Part shown: positions 33,873-43,859 of the stretch, piece after piece
Position numbering within the stretch: the stretch's first letter is position 1
Layout: every line of letters begins with the position of its first letter
Assembly (NCBI GenBank): GCA_012837965.1
Contig: DUQF01000026.1
Coordinates: 1 to 64,000 of the forward strand
Origin: Clostridiales bacterium
Lineage (GTDB): Bacteria; Bacillota; Clostridia; Christensenellales; Aristaeellaceae
Direction of reading: 5' to 3'
DNA: 64,000 bases
Made by a program: the position numbers and the translations under genes
The notes under the pieces: model-generated
What the model was told of the DNA's origin: nothing
Seen by the model: only the letters and a program-made list of their open reading frames with translations
Database searches by the model: none

Positions 33873-35147
33873 ATGCGGCTCCTGTGCATTAGCCTTGACG
33901 CCTGCTATCAGGCGGACGCCCAAACCCTACTATCCCTACCACACCTTGGTGCGCTTGCGCATCAAGGCGTTTTTTGCGGCAATGTACAGACCATCTACCC
34001 CACCATTACCTATCCCATTCACGCAAGCCTGCTGACGGGATGTTACCCTGACAAGCATGGCATTGCGCATAACCATAAATTTCAGCCAAACACTCCTTCT
34101 CATCTTCGTCCTTGGTACTGGGAGTCGAAGGACATCAAGGCGCCCACCCTGCTATCCCAAGGGGCAAAGGCGGGGCGCAGCGCTGCGGCCATCTTATGGC
34201 CCACCACCGGTAAGGACAAAACCATTGCCTATAACTTTCCCGAAGCGCTTGCCCTCCCTGGTGAAAATCAGGCTGTCAAAATAATGAAGTATGGTAGCTT
34301 TTGGTGGATATTAAAAAACGAGCTTCTCATCGGCAGGCAGCGGGTATCGACTGCCCAGCCGCATTTAGACAATTATGCCACCCTTCTTTGCCAGCAGCTA
34401 TTGCTAAAGGAATACAGCCCCAAGGCAGCCATATGGCGTAGAAAGGGCGTGCAGCCCTCCCGCCGCCGCATGATGCGCCGCATGCCTGACATGATTTTCT
34501 TGCACCTTGTGTCGGTGGATGCCATGCGCCACAAGTACGGCGTCCATAGTAAGGAGGCCAAGGACGCTCTTATTCACCTTGATACCTTGGTTGGGCAACT
34601 GCTTTTCATTCTGCAAGACAGGGACGCTTTTAAAGACACGATCATAGCTGTGGTCAGCGACCACGGGCAGGCCGACGTGCAAAAAACGGTCAACCTGAAT
34701 GCTCTGATCAAAGAGGCGGGCGTTCCCTGCATCGCCCAGTCCTTAGGCTTTGGGGCCTATATCCACTGCGCTCGGGACGTGCGAAGGCAGGTGTTTGAAT
34801 ACCTTGATAGCCACAAGGAGCAGCTCTTTATCGCTCGGGCGCTGGACCGTGCGGCGCTTGATGATTTGCGTGTTCACCCCAGCATACCCTTAGCGGTGGA
34901 CGCCGTGCGGGGCGTTGAATTTATTGATAATGATGGGGCATCCTCCCACAAGGCCAACCACGGCTTTCCTATCGATTGGCCTGAAGCCCGCACGCTGTTT
35001 TGGCTGTCCGGCCCCGGCATCAAGCGAAACGCCCGTTTAGACGCTTGCAACTTGGTGGATATTGCGCCCACCATGGCTGCGGCCTGCGGCCTGTCCCTTC
35101 CCGATGCTGATGGGCGTATTTTAACCGAACTATTTGAAAGGGGTTAA
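33873..35147 (+). CDS. Alkaline-phosphatase-superfamily phosphodiesterase
   Basis: Start at the ATG at 33873 with GGAGG 8 bases upstream; 424 residues. The fold is that of type I phosphodiesterases/nucleotide pyrophosphatases: SLDACYQAD (metal Asp), PTITYPIHASLLTGCYPDKHGI with the Thr nucleophile, LVSVDAMRHKYG (metal Asp and His), VVSDHGQ (metal Asp-His) and a late KANHGF His. No signal peptide is seen, so it acts in the cytoplasm on nucleotides or phosphodiesters. It is the fourth gene of the xpaC operon. Confidence 0.88.
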   Translation: MRLLCISLDACYQADAQTLLSLPHLGALAHQGVFCGNVQTIYPTITYPIHASLLTGCYPDKHGIAHNHKFQPNTPSHLRPWYWESKDIKAPTLLSQGAKAGRSAAAILWPTTGKDKTIAYNFPEALALPGENQAVKIMKYGSFWWILKNELLIGRQRVSTAQPHLDNYATLLCQQLLLKEYSPKAAIWRRKGVQPSRRRMMRRMPDMIFLHLVSVDAMRHKYGVHSKEAKDALIHLDTLVGQLLFILQDRDAFKDTIIAVVSDHGQADVQKTVNLNALIKEAGVPCIAQSLGFGAYIHCARDVRRQVFEYLDSHKEQLFIARALDRAALDDLRVHPSIPLAVDAVRGVEFIDNDGASSHKANHGFPIDWPEARTLFWLSGPGIKRNARLDACNLVDIAPTMAAACGLSLPDADGRILTELFERG

Positions 35148-35150
35148 GCG

Positions 35151-35996
35151 ATGCTTCAAAATATGGTTAATGTGACCTATTTTTACCGCTCCTGCTTTGC
35201 GGTGAGCGTGGACAAAACCCTGCTTTTATTTAGCTATACCAGGGTGGACGATCAGGATAGGGACGCCTGGATCAGTCCGGCGGATATGGCGGGCTTTCGC
35301 CATATTGTGGTGTTTATCCCCGCCCCCTCTGTTGCGCATATGGACGTGGAGGCTTTCTCGTGGCCAAGCTACCTGCCGGTGGATTTTGTGGCTGCCCAAT
35401 CGCTGAAAACCTATATCCCTGAGCAGGAAAACGTACATTTTTTAAAAGCCGGCGAGTCTGTAGAGCTGCTTGAAACAAAAGTCACCGCCCACCCTTCGGT
35501 TGATGACGGCGTGGCTTTTAGCGCCAAGGTGGCGGAGCGTACCATCTATCATGCGGGCGAACTGAATCTTTGGCACTGGCGGGATGAAAACGACGCCCGC
35601 ACCGTGATGGAAATTGAACAGCAGTTTAACGAGCTTTTGGACGCCCAGCCTTCGGACATTGACCTTGCCATGTTTCCTGTGGACCCAAGGCAAGGCGGTT
35701 TTTACGATGAAGGCGCCAACCGATTTATGCGAAAGAAGTTGCCCAAGGTGCTCATTCCCATGCACTTTGGTATGCAGGCCGAGGCTATCAACAACTTTTT
35801 ACGTGAGCACGCAGGCATTCAGACGCTGGTGTTGCCCATCCTTTCAGTGCGGGGTGGCTTGGTGCTGGACTATAGCCACACGCCGCCCCACTACTATGTA
35901 CCCAAGTTGCCCCAGCAGGGTGAGGAGCGGCAACTGCTTAGCGCCTACCTGCAGGACAGCCCCTTTGCCTCTACCGATATGCCCATTAGGTTGTAG
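35151..35996 (+). CDS. Metallo-beta-lactamase-fold protein with an eroded metal site
   Basis: 281 residues starting 3 bases after the phosphodiesterase gene. Segments such as IYHAGELNLWHW (near residue 130), a MFPVDPRQGG strand and VLIPMHFG toward the C-terminus match a family of small MBL-fold hydrolases related to UlaG. The usual HxHxDH motif should sit near residues 56-65, but the sequence there is IPAPSVAHMD, keeping at most one His. The activity is therefore doubtful; it may be a non-enzymatic or altered enzyme. The reading frame is otherwise intact. Confidence 0.75.
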   Translation: MLQNMVNVTYFYRSCFAVSVDKTLLLFSYTRVDDQDRDAWISPADMAGFRHIVVFIPAPSVAHMDVEAFSWPSYLPVDFVAAQSLKTYIPEQENVHFLKAGESVELLETKVTAHPSVDDGVAFSAKVAERTIYHAGELNLWHWRDENDARTVMEIEQQFNELLDAQPSDIDLAMFPVDPRQGGFYDEGANRFMRKKLPKVLIPMHFGMQAEAINNFLREHAGIQTLVLPILSVRGGLVLDYSHTPPHYYVPKLPQQGEERQLLSAYLQDSPFASTDMPIRL

Positions 35997-36045
35997 GGGT
36001 TAACAATAAACGCATAGCCTGCCGTCTGTCGGGCAGGATTGAAAG

Positions 36046-36075
36046 CAGCGCTCCGAGTTTTCGGGCGCTGTTTCG
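36046..36075 (+). terminator. Terminator of the xpaC operon
   Basis: CAGCGC (36046-36051) pairs with GCGCTG (36065-36070), with nested CCGA/TCGG pairing, followed by TTTCGATT. A second hairpin (CCTGCC/GGCAGG) lies just upstream. Confidence 0.65.
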
Positions 36076-36097
36076 ATTAGCCAAAAGGGCGCAAATC

Positions 36098-36106
36098 TGC
36101 TATAAT
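36098..36106 (+). promoter_or_regulatory. Extended -10 promoter of pcrA-ligA
   Basis: TGCTATAAT (36098-36106) is a perfect extended -10; the -35 region is weak. It lies 38 bases before the pcrA ATG. Confidence 0.6.
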
Positions 36107-36144
36107 ATAGGCGGAAAGTTTATGAAAGATTAAAGAGGAGTACC

Positions 36145-38418
36145 ATGAATTTAGCGCAGCTCAATCCTATGCAACAAAAAGCGGTAAAAACCCTTGAGGG
36201 GCCGCTGCTGATTATAGCGGGCGCCGGTAGCGGCAAAACCCGCACCATGACCTACCGCATTGCTCATTTAATTGAAAAGGGCGTGAAGCCCTGGAGCATT
36301 TTGGCGCTTACCTTTACCAACAAGGCCGCCAAAGAAATGCGTGACCGGGTGGAAAAGCTGGTAGGCGACACGGCCAAGGACATTTGGGTAGGCACCTTCC
36401 ACTCGGTATGCGTGCGTATTTTGCGCCGTGATATTGAAAGGCTGGGCGATTTTAACCGCTTCTTTGTCATTTACGACGAAGACGACCAGACCAAGGTCTT
36501 AAAGGATGTCTACAAGGCCCTCAATATCGATGAAAAGCAGCTGCCTATTCGCCAGATGCGCGGCATCATTTCCGATGCCAAAAACCGTCTGTTGTCGCCT
36601 GACGAGTGGTTTAAGGAATCGTCCCGGGATTACCGCAGCCAAAAGATACATGATATTTTCGCTGCTTACAACCAGCGGCTCAAAGATTCAAACGCCCTTG
36701 ATTTTGACGATATCATTTCCTTCACCTTGCAGCTGTTTAACCAGCACCCCGAGGTTTTGGAAAGCTATCGCCGCCGCTTTGAGTACGTGCATGTGGACGA
36801 ATATCAGGACACCAACTTTGCCCAGTATTCGCTGGTTCGCTTAATTAGCGGCAACAGCCGCAACCTCTGCGTGGTGGGCGACGACGACCAATCCATCTAC
36901 GGTTGGCGTGGGGCGGATATTCGTAATATTCTTGAGTTTCAAAAAGATTTTCCCGATGCCACCGTGATTAAGTTAGAGCAAAACTACCGCTCCACCCAAA
37001 CCATTTTGGAGGCGGCCAACCATGTGATCAAAAACAACACCGGCCGCATGGAAAAAGTTTTGTGGACGGACGGGGAAGAGGGCGACCTTATTCACTTTTA
37101 TGAAGCCCTTGACGAGCGTGAGGAAGGCGCCTGGGTGTGCGAGCGCATCCGCATTCTGCACAAACGGAGCGAGCCTTACAGCGAGATGGCCGTGCTGTAC
37201 CGCACACACGCTCAAAGCCGTGTGCTGGAAGAAATGCTCATGCAGGCGGGCATCCCCTACCGCATTTTTGGCGGTACCCGCTTTTATGACCGCAGGGAAA
37301 TCAGGGATATTCTCAGCTACCTGCGTCTGATTGTCAATCCCAAGGACGATGTGGCCTTAAAGCGCATCATCAACGTGCCCAAGCGCTCCATTGGTGAGGC
37401 AACAGTAGGCGTGCTTGAAAAAATCGCCCAAGAAAAAGGTCAAAGCATGTATCAAACCGTGCAGGATGTGCCTGATGTTTTGGCTTCCCGCCCCCAAAAG
37501 TGCGTGGGCGCCTTTGCCGAGATGATGCGTGAATTAACCGAATGTGTGGATACCATGCCGCTTTCTGACTTTGTGCGGCATGTTTTAGAAAAGTCGACCA
37601 TGCTGGAAGAGTACGAAAAGTCACTGGACGAAGACATGATTACCCGCAAGGAAAACTTGCTGGAGTTTGTTTCCGCCGCTAAGGACTTTGAAAAGGCTTC
37701 GGAAGATAAATCCCTTTCCGCCTTCCTTGAAAATGTTTCTCTGGTTACCGACCTTGATATGCAGGAGGAGGGGCCGGAATATGTCACCCTCATGACCATG
37801 CACTCGGCCAAGGGGCTTGAGTTTAACAGCGTGTTTATGATGGGCCTTGAAGAAGGCGTCTTTCCAAGTTATCGTTCCGTTCAGGACGAGGAACGCCTGG
37901 AGGAAGAGCGTCGCCTATGCTACGTGGGCATGACCCGCGCAAGAAAGCATCTGTTCATTTCTCTTGCAAAGCGGCGTACCTTGTATAACCAGAGGGGTTA
38001 TAACGGACCCAGCCGCTTTGTTTCGGAAATACCTGAGGAATTGATGAACGATAGATGGGGCGAACAAAAGCGCAAACACTTTGGTGAGGAAGTCAACGAA
38101 GTTGTCTTTGAAAAGCCCCGTCCCCGTAAACAGCCTCGCATCTCTTTTGGCGCCCCCGGTATGGGGCAGGACATGCCTGCCCCGCAGGATATTCCCGGCG
38201 TGTTTAAGGGTATCATTCCCTCGATAGCAAGCAGAGCCAAGAAGCCTCCGCAAGTCTTTCAAGAGGGCGACCGTGTGCTGCATAAAAAATTTGGCGAGGG
38301 AACTGTCAAGGAAGTAACAGGCAAGGGCGCCGAGGCCCGCATCAGCATTGCTTTTACCGCTTACGGCGAAAAGCAGTTTGCCCTGTCCATCGCGCCCATC
38401 GCCAAAATCGAAAAATAG
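36145..38418 (+). CDS. pcrA: ATP-dependent DNA helicase PcrA/UvrD
   Basis: 757-residue superfamily 1 helicase for repair and plasmid or replication-fork processing. Motifs: Q-motif LNPMQQKAV at the start, Walker A GAGSGKT (about residues 28-34), Walker B VDEYQDTN, GDDDQSIYGWRGAD, LEQNYRS, VTLMTMHSAKGLEF and VGMTRARKHL. The C-terminal tail (about 690-757) has the KFGEGTV Tudor-like fold of PcrA that binds RNA polymerase. AAGAGGAG precedes the ATG. ligA follows after 2 bp. Confidence 0.97.
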   Translation: MNLAQLNPMQQKAVKTLEGPLLIIAGAGSGKTRTMTYRIAHLIEKGVKPWSILALTFTNKAAKEMRDRVEKLVGDTAKDIWVGTFHSVCVRILRRDIERLGDFNRFFVIYDEDDQTKVLKDVYKALNIDEKQLPIRQMRGIISDAKNRLLSPDEWFKESSRDYRSQKIHDIFAAYNQRLKDSNALDFDDIISFTLQLFNQHPEVLESYRRRFEYVHVDEYQDTNFAQYSLVRLISGNSRNLCVVGDDDQSIYGWRGADIRNILEFQKDFPDATVIKLEQNYRSTQTILEAANHVIKNNTGRMEKVLWTDGEEGDLIHFYEALDEREEGAWVCERIRILHKRSEPYSEMAVLYRTHAQSRVLEEMLMQAGIPYRIFGGTRFYDRREIRDILSYLRLIVNPKDDVALKRIINVPKRSIGEATVGVLEKIAQEKGQSMYQTVQDVPDVLASRPQKCVGAFAEMMRELTECVDTMPLSDFVRHVLEKSTMLEEYEKSLDEDMITRKENLLEFVSAAKDFEKASEDKSLSAFLENVSLVTDLDMQEEGPEYVTLMTMHSAKGLEFNSVFMMGLEEGVFPSYRSVQDEERLEEERRLCYVGMTRARKHLFISLAKRRTLYNQRGYNGPSRFVSEIPEELMNDRWGEQKRKHFGEEVNEVVFEKPRPRKQPRISFGAPGMGQDMPAPQDIPGVFKGIIPSIASRAKKPPQVFQEGDRVLHKKFGEGTVKEVTGKGAEARISIAFTAYGEKQFALSIAPIAKIEK

Positions 38419-38420
38419 TT

Positions 38421-40382
38421 ATGGACATGCAAGCCTTGGTCGATCGCCTCAACGAAACGGCGACGGCGTACTACGTATATGATAAACCTCTCATTTCCGA
38501 CAGGGAGTGGGATGCTCTTTACGACCAATTGGTCAAGCTGGAAAAGGAAACGGGCATTGTGCTTCCCGATTCGCCTACCCAAAGGGTGGGAGGCGATATC
38601 CTGCCCGGCTTTACCCCGCACAGGCACCTAAATCGCTTATGGTCCATGGACAAGGCGCAGTCAAGGGAAGAATTTGCTGCTTGGCTTCACCGCACCAAAG
38701 AGAATATTCAAAAAGCAGGCTTTGACGACCCCTGCTTTTTTGGCGTTGAGTATAAATTAGACGGTCTTTCCCTGTGCTTAACTTACCAAGACGGCATCTT
38801 GGTGCAGGCGGCAACCCGGGGCAACGGAGAGGTGGGGGAAGGCGTGCTGGAGCAGGCCAAAACCATTAAAACCATTCCCCTTTCCATTCCCTACAAAGGG
38901 CGCTTGGAAGTCTTCGGCGAATGCGTCATGCGTCTGTCGGTGCTGGAAGAGTACAATAAAAACGCCAAAGAAAAACTGAAAAACGCCCGAAACGCCGCCG
39001 CCGGCGCCCTTCGCAACCTTAACCCCAAGGTGACGGCTTCCCGTAAACTATCGATTTATCTATACGGCATCAACACCATCGACAATCCTCCTTATCAGGA
39101 CCAGCTGGGCGAGCTAAATTTCCTCAAACAAAATGGCTTTCCCGTCAGCCCCTACCACAAAGAGGGCGCCACGGTGGAGGAGCTGTTAAGCTTTGTCCAA
39201 GAAGTGGAAGATGCCCGTCCCACCCTTGATTTTATGCTGGATGGCGCGGTCATCAAGGTAAGCGATATGCGCTTTCGCCAGGCCCTTGGCTACACCGACA
39301 AGTTCCCACGCTGGGCGGTTGCCTACAAGTTTGAAGCCGAGGAAACCACCACCACCTTGAAAAGAGTCACTTGGGAGGTTGGGCGGACAGGCCGCGTTAC
39401 CCCGCTTGCCCACGTTGAGGCCGTTGATTTTGAGGGCGTCACCGTCAAAAAAGCAATGCTTAACAACGTTGAAGATATCGAGCGAAAAGGCCTTGCCTTG
39501 GGGGCGACGGTATATATTCGCCGCTCAAACGACGTGATTCCCGAAATTACCGGCGTTGTAAAGGATGGTATGGCAATAAAAGCCATTGTGCCGCCCGAAC
39601 ATTGCCCCGTGTGCGCATCCTTGTTGGATATGGTTGGCCCCAATCTCTTTTGCCCCAACCGTTTTTGCGCCAAACAAATTGAAGGAAGACTCTCCCACTT
39701 TGCCTCCCGCAACGCCATGAATATCGAGACTTTTTCCGACAAGACCGCCGAGCTTTTAATCAAACACTTTAATATTAAGGAGGCGGATGAGCTGTACGCC
39801 CTCACCATGGAGCAGCTTTTAACCCTGCCCGGCTTTAAGGAAAAAAGGGCGCGAAATCTTTTGACGGAAATTGAAAAAAGCAAGCGCTGCAAGCTGGACG
39901 CTTTCCTATTTTCTCTGGGGATCCCCGGCATCGGCAGGGCGGGCGCCCGCTCGCTGGCTTCGCACTTTGGCTCGGTGGACGCCTTGCGTAAATCCACGGC
40001 TGAGGAGTTAACTCAGATAGGTGATGTAGGTCCAATAACCGCCGACGCCATTGTCGGTTACTTTACCGACTCTGTTACAAATTCCTTGGTGGATAGGCTG
40101 CTGGCGGCAGGCGTTAATCCTTCCTGGCAAAGCGAAGAAAGAGCGCAGCCTTTTTCAGGGCTCAGCTTTGTGATTACCGGTACCCTCCCAAACATGGGCC
40201 GCAAAGAAGCCGAAGCCTTTATTCAGGAGCGGGGCGGGACGGCATCTTCATCGGTCAGCAAAAAGACGGCCTACCTTGTCCTTGGCGCTGAACCGGGCTC
40301 CAAGTACCAAAGGGCGCAGGCTTTGGGCATCCCTATTTTATCCGAAGAAGAGCTGCTTAAATTAGGGGAATCCAACGAGTAA
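38421..40382 (+). CDS. ligA: NAD-dependent DNA ligase
   Basis: 653 residues. The adenylation domain has the catalytic Lys in VEYKLDGLSL (KLDG, about residue 113) and the N-terminal YYVYDKPLISDREWDALY Ia region; next come the OB domain, a four-Cys zinc finger (CPVC...CPNRFC), HhH motifs (LPGFKEKRARNLL, GIPGIGRAGARSL) and a C-terminal BRCT domain (GLSFVITGTLPNMGRKEAEAFI). There is no clear ribosome site; the start lies 2 bases after pcrA, so coupled translation is likely. The pcrA-ligA pairing is common in Firmicutes. Confidence 0.97.
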   Translation: MDMQALVDRLNETATAYYVYDKPLISDREWDALYDQLVKLEKETGIVLPDSPTQRVGGDILPGFTPHRHLNRLWSMDKAQSREEFAAWLHRTKENIQKAGFDDPCFFGVEYKLDGLSLCLTYQDGILVQAATRGNGEVGEGVLEQAKTIKTIPLSIPYKGRLEVFGECVMRLSVLEEYNKNAKEKLKNARNAAAGALRNLNPKVTASRKLSIYLYGINTIDNPPYQDQLGELNFLKQNGFPVSPYHKEGATVEELLSFVQEVEDARPTLDFMLDGAVIKVSDMRFRQALGYTDKFPRWAVAYKFEAEETTTTLKRVTWEVGRTGRVTPLAHVEAVDFEGVTVKKAMLNNVEDIERKGLALGATVYIRRSNDVIPEITGVVKDGMAIKAIVPPEHCPVCASLLDMVGPNLFCPNRFCAKQIEGRLSHFASRNAMNIETFSDKTAELLIKHFNIKEADELYALTMEQLLTLPGFKEKRARNLLTEIEKSKRCKLDAFLFSLGIPGIGRAGARSLASHFGSVDALRKSTAEELTQIGDVGPITADAIVGYFTDSVTNSLVDRLLAAGVNPSWQSEERAQPFSGLSFVITGTLPNMGRKEAEAFIQERGGTASSSVSKKTAYLVLGAEPGSKYQRAQALGIPILSEEELLKLGESNE

Positions 40383-40605
40383 CGGCCAGATTTTTTCGAT
40401 AAATTTTTTTCGGTGCGAAAAACATCTTTGGTGGTTAATTTTCATGTTTATCTAAATTGTAAGCTCAAAACCTCAATAAATATCACAGATGCAACCGCCG
40501 GTTGACAAGGTTCAAGGCGCGGTTGGTGGTATGTAAAGCGGCAAGTTCCGTACAATAAAGCCATGAAAAGCCACAGGCTTTACCAAAATCAGGAGGTACA
40601 GGAAC

Positions 40606-41574
40606 ATGATTTTAGCAGACAAAATTATTCTACTACGTAAAAAGAACGGATGGTCGCAGGAAGAACTAGCGTCCAAACTGCAGGTATCGAGGCAGGCCAT
40701 TTCCAAGTGGGAAGGAGCGCAGTCCACTCCCGACCTTGACCGCATCTTAGCCATGAGTACGCTTTTTGGCGTCAGCACCGATGTACTCATGAAAGATGAA
40801 CTTGAGCTGACCGATTCCGATGTGCACACAGACACCGATGACACCAGCCTTCGCAAAGTGTCTATGGAAGAGGCAAACGAAATGATGGCTCTAAAGCTCC
40901 GGATCAGCCGCCCGATTGCCTTTGGCGTTATGCTGTGCGTACTTGCAGGCGCCGTCATAACACTGTTTGGAGGGCTTTTTGAAAATACAGCATATGCGAG
41001 TTTGGGCGTTATCATCGGGCTTGTTTTAGTGGCCTGCGCCGTTGCGCTGTTTATTGTGCAAGGGCAAAAAACCAAGCCCTATGAATGGATGGAGAGCACT
41101 GCCTTTGAAACTGCCTACGGGGTAGACGGGATGGTCAGGGAAAGGAAAAACCGCTATGCTTCCCAACATACCAGTAACATCGCTGTCGGTGTTGTGCTGT
41201 GTATCTTAGGTGTCATCTCTTTTGTGTCAACGGAACTGTTTGCGGATTTGCTTCAACTTAAAGAGGTTTTCTTTGTGGCCTTTGGGCTGACGCTTGTCGC
41301 TTTTGCCTGCTACCTGTTTGTATCAAGCGGTATTATTTGGGGAAGCTTCCAGCAACTCTTGCAGGAAGAAGATTACACTCCGGAAAAAAAGCGGGTAAGT
41401 AAAAAAGCAGGCCCTCTTTATGGCGTTTACTGGCTGACAGTCACGGCTCTTTTTCTTGCCTATTCTTTCATTACACAAAAATGGGACAGGTCGTGGATTG
41501 TTTGGCCGGTGGCGGGGGTATGCTTTGGTATCTATGCTGTTGTTGTCCAAATGATCGTGGGTAAGAAAAGCTGA
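40606..41574 (+). CDS. XRE-family regulator with a membrane domain
   Basis: 322 residues. The N-terminal HTH (about 5-60) contains LRKKNGWSQEELASKLQVSRQAISKWEGAQSTPDLDRI, close to many Firmicute XRE proteins. A linker follows and then about six predicted membrane helices (from about residue 105), arranged in two sets. Such membrane-tethered XRE proteins are common in Clostridia and usually of unknown signal. It is flanked by ligA upstream and a terminator downstream, and seems monocistronic. A GGAGG-like site (AGGAGG) lies just before the ATG. Confidence 0.85.
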   Translation: MILADKIILLRKKNGWSQEELASKLQVSRQAISKWEGAQSTPDLDRILAMSTLFGVSTDVLMKDELELTDSDVHTDTDDTSLRKVSMEEANEMMALKLRISRPIAFGVMLCVLAGAVITLFGGLFENTAYASLGVIIGLVLVACAVALFIVQGQKTKPYEWMESTAFETAYGVDGMVRERKNRYASQHTSNIAVGVVLCILGVISFVSTELFADLLQLKEVFFVAFGLTLVAFACYLFVSSGIIWGSFQQLLQEEDYTPEKKRVSKKAGPLYGVYWLTVTALFLAYSFITQKWDRSWIVWPVAGVCFGIYAVVVQMIVGKKS

Positions 41575-41595
41575 GTTTCATCAAGAATCAATAAA

Positions 41596-41627
41596 AAGGC
41601 GGTCAGGGAGTTTTCCTTGACCGCCTT
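41596..41627 (-). terminator. Bidirectional terminator
   Basis: AAGGCGGTCA (41596-41605) and TGACCGCCTT (41618-41627) form a 10-bp stem. On the minus strand TTTTTATTG follows, so it ends the amidohydrolase gene; on the plus side it may stop the XRE gene. Confidence 0.85.
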
Positions 41628-41640
41628 GTGGTATGCATAT

Positions 41641-43086
41641 TTAATTCACGGGCTTGGGAACGGCGTCCTCTGGCACGGGGCAGACGTACTTGCCTTTGAG
41701 GGTTTGGTCAAATTCTTTTTTAGCTTTGGCTAAAAGCTCGGGCTTTTCAAACAGGGTAATGGCTGTTGATGCCAGCAACTTTGCTGCCTGAATCATGCCC
41801 TTATCGCCGATGGAGGAAGCGCCGCAAGAGACAATTTGCCAGGAGTGCCCCGGCGTGTGCGCCGGATAGCAGACGATATTGGCCTGTGCGGTGGGCGTTT
41901 GCCAGGACACGTCGCCCACGTCGGTGGAGCCGGGCATAACGTAGCTAATTTGCTTGTAAGGCATGTAAAAGGTATTGAGCGGCATTTTTCCGCTGTCCGA
42001 TACTTCTTCAACCCATTTTTTGATATCAGGAAAATGTTTGGACAGGGTACCCGGTGTACCTGTTGGCGGATGTTCCAAGGAAGCGATAAGGGATTTGGCG
42101 AAGTCTATTTCATCTTCGGTATACTGGATGGGTTCAAGGCCTTGCAGGCAATCGTTCATCACTTTTGATAAGGTGTCGTTTAATACGGTGTTGGACAGGG
42201 CATCCTTAAACTGGATGGAAACCTTGGTGCCCGTCATGAGGGCGGCGCCCTGGGCGATGGCATCCACCCGCTTTTGCAATTGCAGCGCTTCGTGCACCTG
42301 GTGGTCACGCACCATATACACCACGCTTGCTTGGGGTTGCACCACGTTGGGGCTTTCGCCGCCGGTATCGATGATGGCGTAGTGAATTCTCGCGGTATCA
42401 GGCATGTGTTCCCTTAAAAATTGAATGCCAATGTTCATCAGTTCTACCGCGTCAAGGGCGCTGCGCCCCTTTTCGGGCGCCGCCGCCGCGTGGGAAGAGG
42501 TACCGTGGAAGGTGTAGATATGTTGGATGCAGGACAGGCTGGACCACCCCTGTACTTCGTTTACGCAAGAGGGGTGCCAAGTTAGGGCGGCGTCCAAATT
42601 TTCCCATACTTTGTCTCTTGCGAAATAGGACTTGGAGCCCACGCTTTCTTCACCCGGACAGCCGTAATAAATAACTGTCCCCTCCTTGCCGCTGTTTTTT
42701 AGGTATTCCTTTACGGCAATCGCTGCGCCAAGGGAGCCCGCGCCCAGCATATTGTGCCCGCAACCGTGGCCGTTTCCGCCCGGAACCAAGGGCTCTTTTT
42801 TGATGGAGGTCGCTTTTTGCGACAGCCCTGCCAGGGCGTCAAACTCGCCCAATATACCAATGATGGGGCGGCCTTGGCCGAAGGAACCAAGGAAAGCCGT
42901 CTCCATGCCGCAGAGGTTGCTTTCTATAGCAAAGCCTTCAGCTTGGAGTATGTCCATCAGAGCTTTAGCCGATAGGTGTTCTTTTAAGCTAAGCTCGGCG
43001 TAGCCCCAGATTTTGTGGCTTACCTCGGTAAGCTTTTGGGCATTTTGGTCAATGTTGGCGTGTGCCTGGTTGATTTTGTTTTTCAT
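41641..43086 (-). CDS. M20-family amidohydrolase, AbgB-like
   Basis: 481 residues. The [17 protein letters not shown] segment (about residue 105), [15 protein letters not shown], and the late [10 protein letters not shown] fit metal-dependent amidohydrolases of the AbgB group, which cleave p-aminobenzoyl-glutamate or other N-acyl amino acids. The start overlaps the ABC ATPase gene by 4 bases, so it belongs to the importer operon. The imported substrate is probably hydrolysed by it; which one cannot be told. No signal peptide, so cytoplasmic. Confidence 0.9.
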   Translation of the reverse strand: MKNKINQAHANIDQNAQKLTEVSHKIWGYAELSLKEHLSAKALMDILQAEGFAIESNLCGMETAFLGSFGQGRPIIGILGEFDALAGLSQKATSIKKEPLVPGGNGHGCGHNMLGAGSLGAAIAVKEYLKNSGKEGTVIYYGCPGEESVGSKSYFARDKVWENLDAALTWHPSCVNEVQGWSSLSCIQHIYTFHGTSSHAAAAPEKGRSALDAVELMNIGIQFLREHMPDTARIHYAIIDTGGESPNVVQPQASVVYMVRDHQVHEALQLQKRVDAIAQGAALMTGTKVSIQFKDALSNTVLNDTLSKVMNDCLQGLEPIQYTEDEIDFAKSLIASLEHPPTGTPGTLSKHFPDIKKWVEEVSDSGKMPLNTFYMPYKQISYVMPGSTDVGDVSWQTPTAQANIVCYPAHTPGHSWQIVSCGASSIGDKGMIQAAKLLASTAITLFEKPELLAKAKKEFDQTLKGKYVCPVPEDAVPKPVN

Positions 43087-43859
43087 ATAAGTACTTTCCC
43101 TAAAAAGTCTTTGAGTCTTGGGTGTTGGGGATTATCAAAAATGGCTTGCGGGGTGCCGTCTTCCACGATTTTTCCTTCATCCATGAATATGACACGGCTG
43201 CCCACCTCGCGGGCAAAGCCCATTTCGTGAGTCACAACCACCATGGTCATGCCGCCAAGAGCCAATTCTTTCATAACTTCCAGCACCTCGCCCACCATTT
43301 CAGGGTCAAGGGCGCTGGTGGGCTCGTCAAAGAGCATCACGTCGGGCTCCATCATCAGGGCGCGCACGATAGCCACCCGTTGTTTTTGACCTCCTGAAAG
43401 TTGGGAAGGATAGGAGGCGCCGCGGTCCGCAAGGCCTACCCGATCAAGCAAGGTTAGGGCCATTTTTTCCGCTGCTTCTTTATTTGTTTTTTTTACTTTG
43501 ATGGGCGCCAGCGTCATGTTTTCCACAACGCTTAAATGGGGGAAAAGGTTGAAGTGCTGGAACACCATGCCCATTTTCTGCCGGTGTTCATCCAAATTCA
43601 GGGGTTTTCCCGAAGCGTCCTTCTTTTTGGCGATATCTACCCCTTCAAAAACGATGGAGCCGCTGGTTGGTTCTTCCAAAAGGTTGAGCGAGCGAAGCAG
43701 GGTAGATTTTCCCGAACCCGACGGGCCTATAACTACCGTTACATCGCCCTCGTAAATATCAACAGACACACCGTTAAGAGCCTTGATATCGCCACCCTTG
43801 CCAAAGTGCTTTTCAAGGTCACGTACGCTAATCAGGGTATTATTTGGATTGGTCGCCAT
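43083..43859 (-). CDS. Polar amino-acid ABC transporter ATP-binding protein
   Basis: 258-residue ATPase of the GlnQ/HisP group: Walker [11 protein letters not shown]-loop FQHFNLFPH, signature [15 protein letters not shown], Walker [15 protein letters not shown] and [10 protein letters not shown] with the switch His. [17 protein letters not shown] insertion after the first helix is slightly longer than in classical GlnQ. Its start overlaps the permease by 20 bases and its end overlaps the amidohydrolase by 4. Confidence 0.95.
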   Translation of the reverse strand: MATNPNNTLISVRDLEKHFGKGGDIKALNGVSVDIYEGDVTVVIGPSGSGKSTLLRSLNLLEEPTSGSIVFEGVDIAKKKDASGKPLNLDEHRQKMGMVFQHFNLFPHLSVVENMTLAPIKVKKTNKEAAEKMALTLLDRVGLADRGASYPSQLSGGQKQRVAIVRALMMEPDVMLFDEPTSALDPEMVGEVLEVMKELALGGMTMVVVTHEMGFAREVGSRVIFMDEGKIVEDGTPQAIFDNPQHPRLKDFLGKVLI

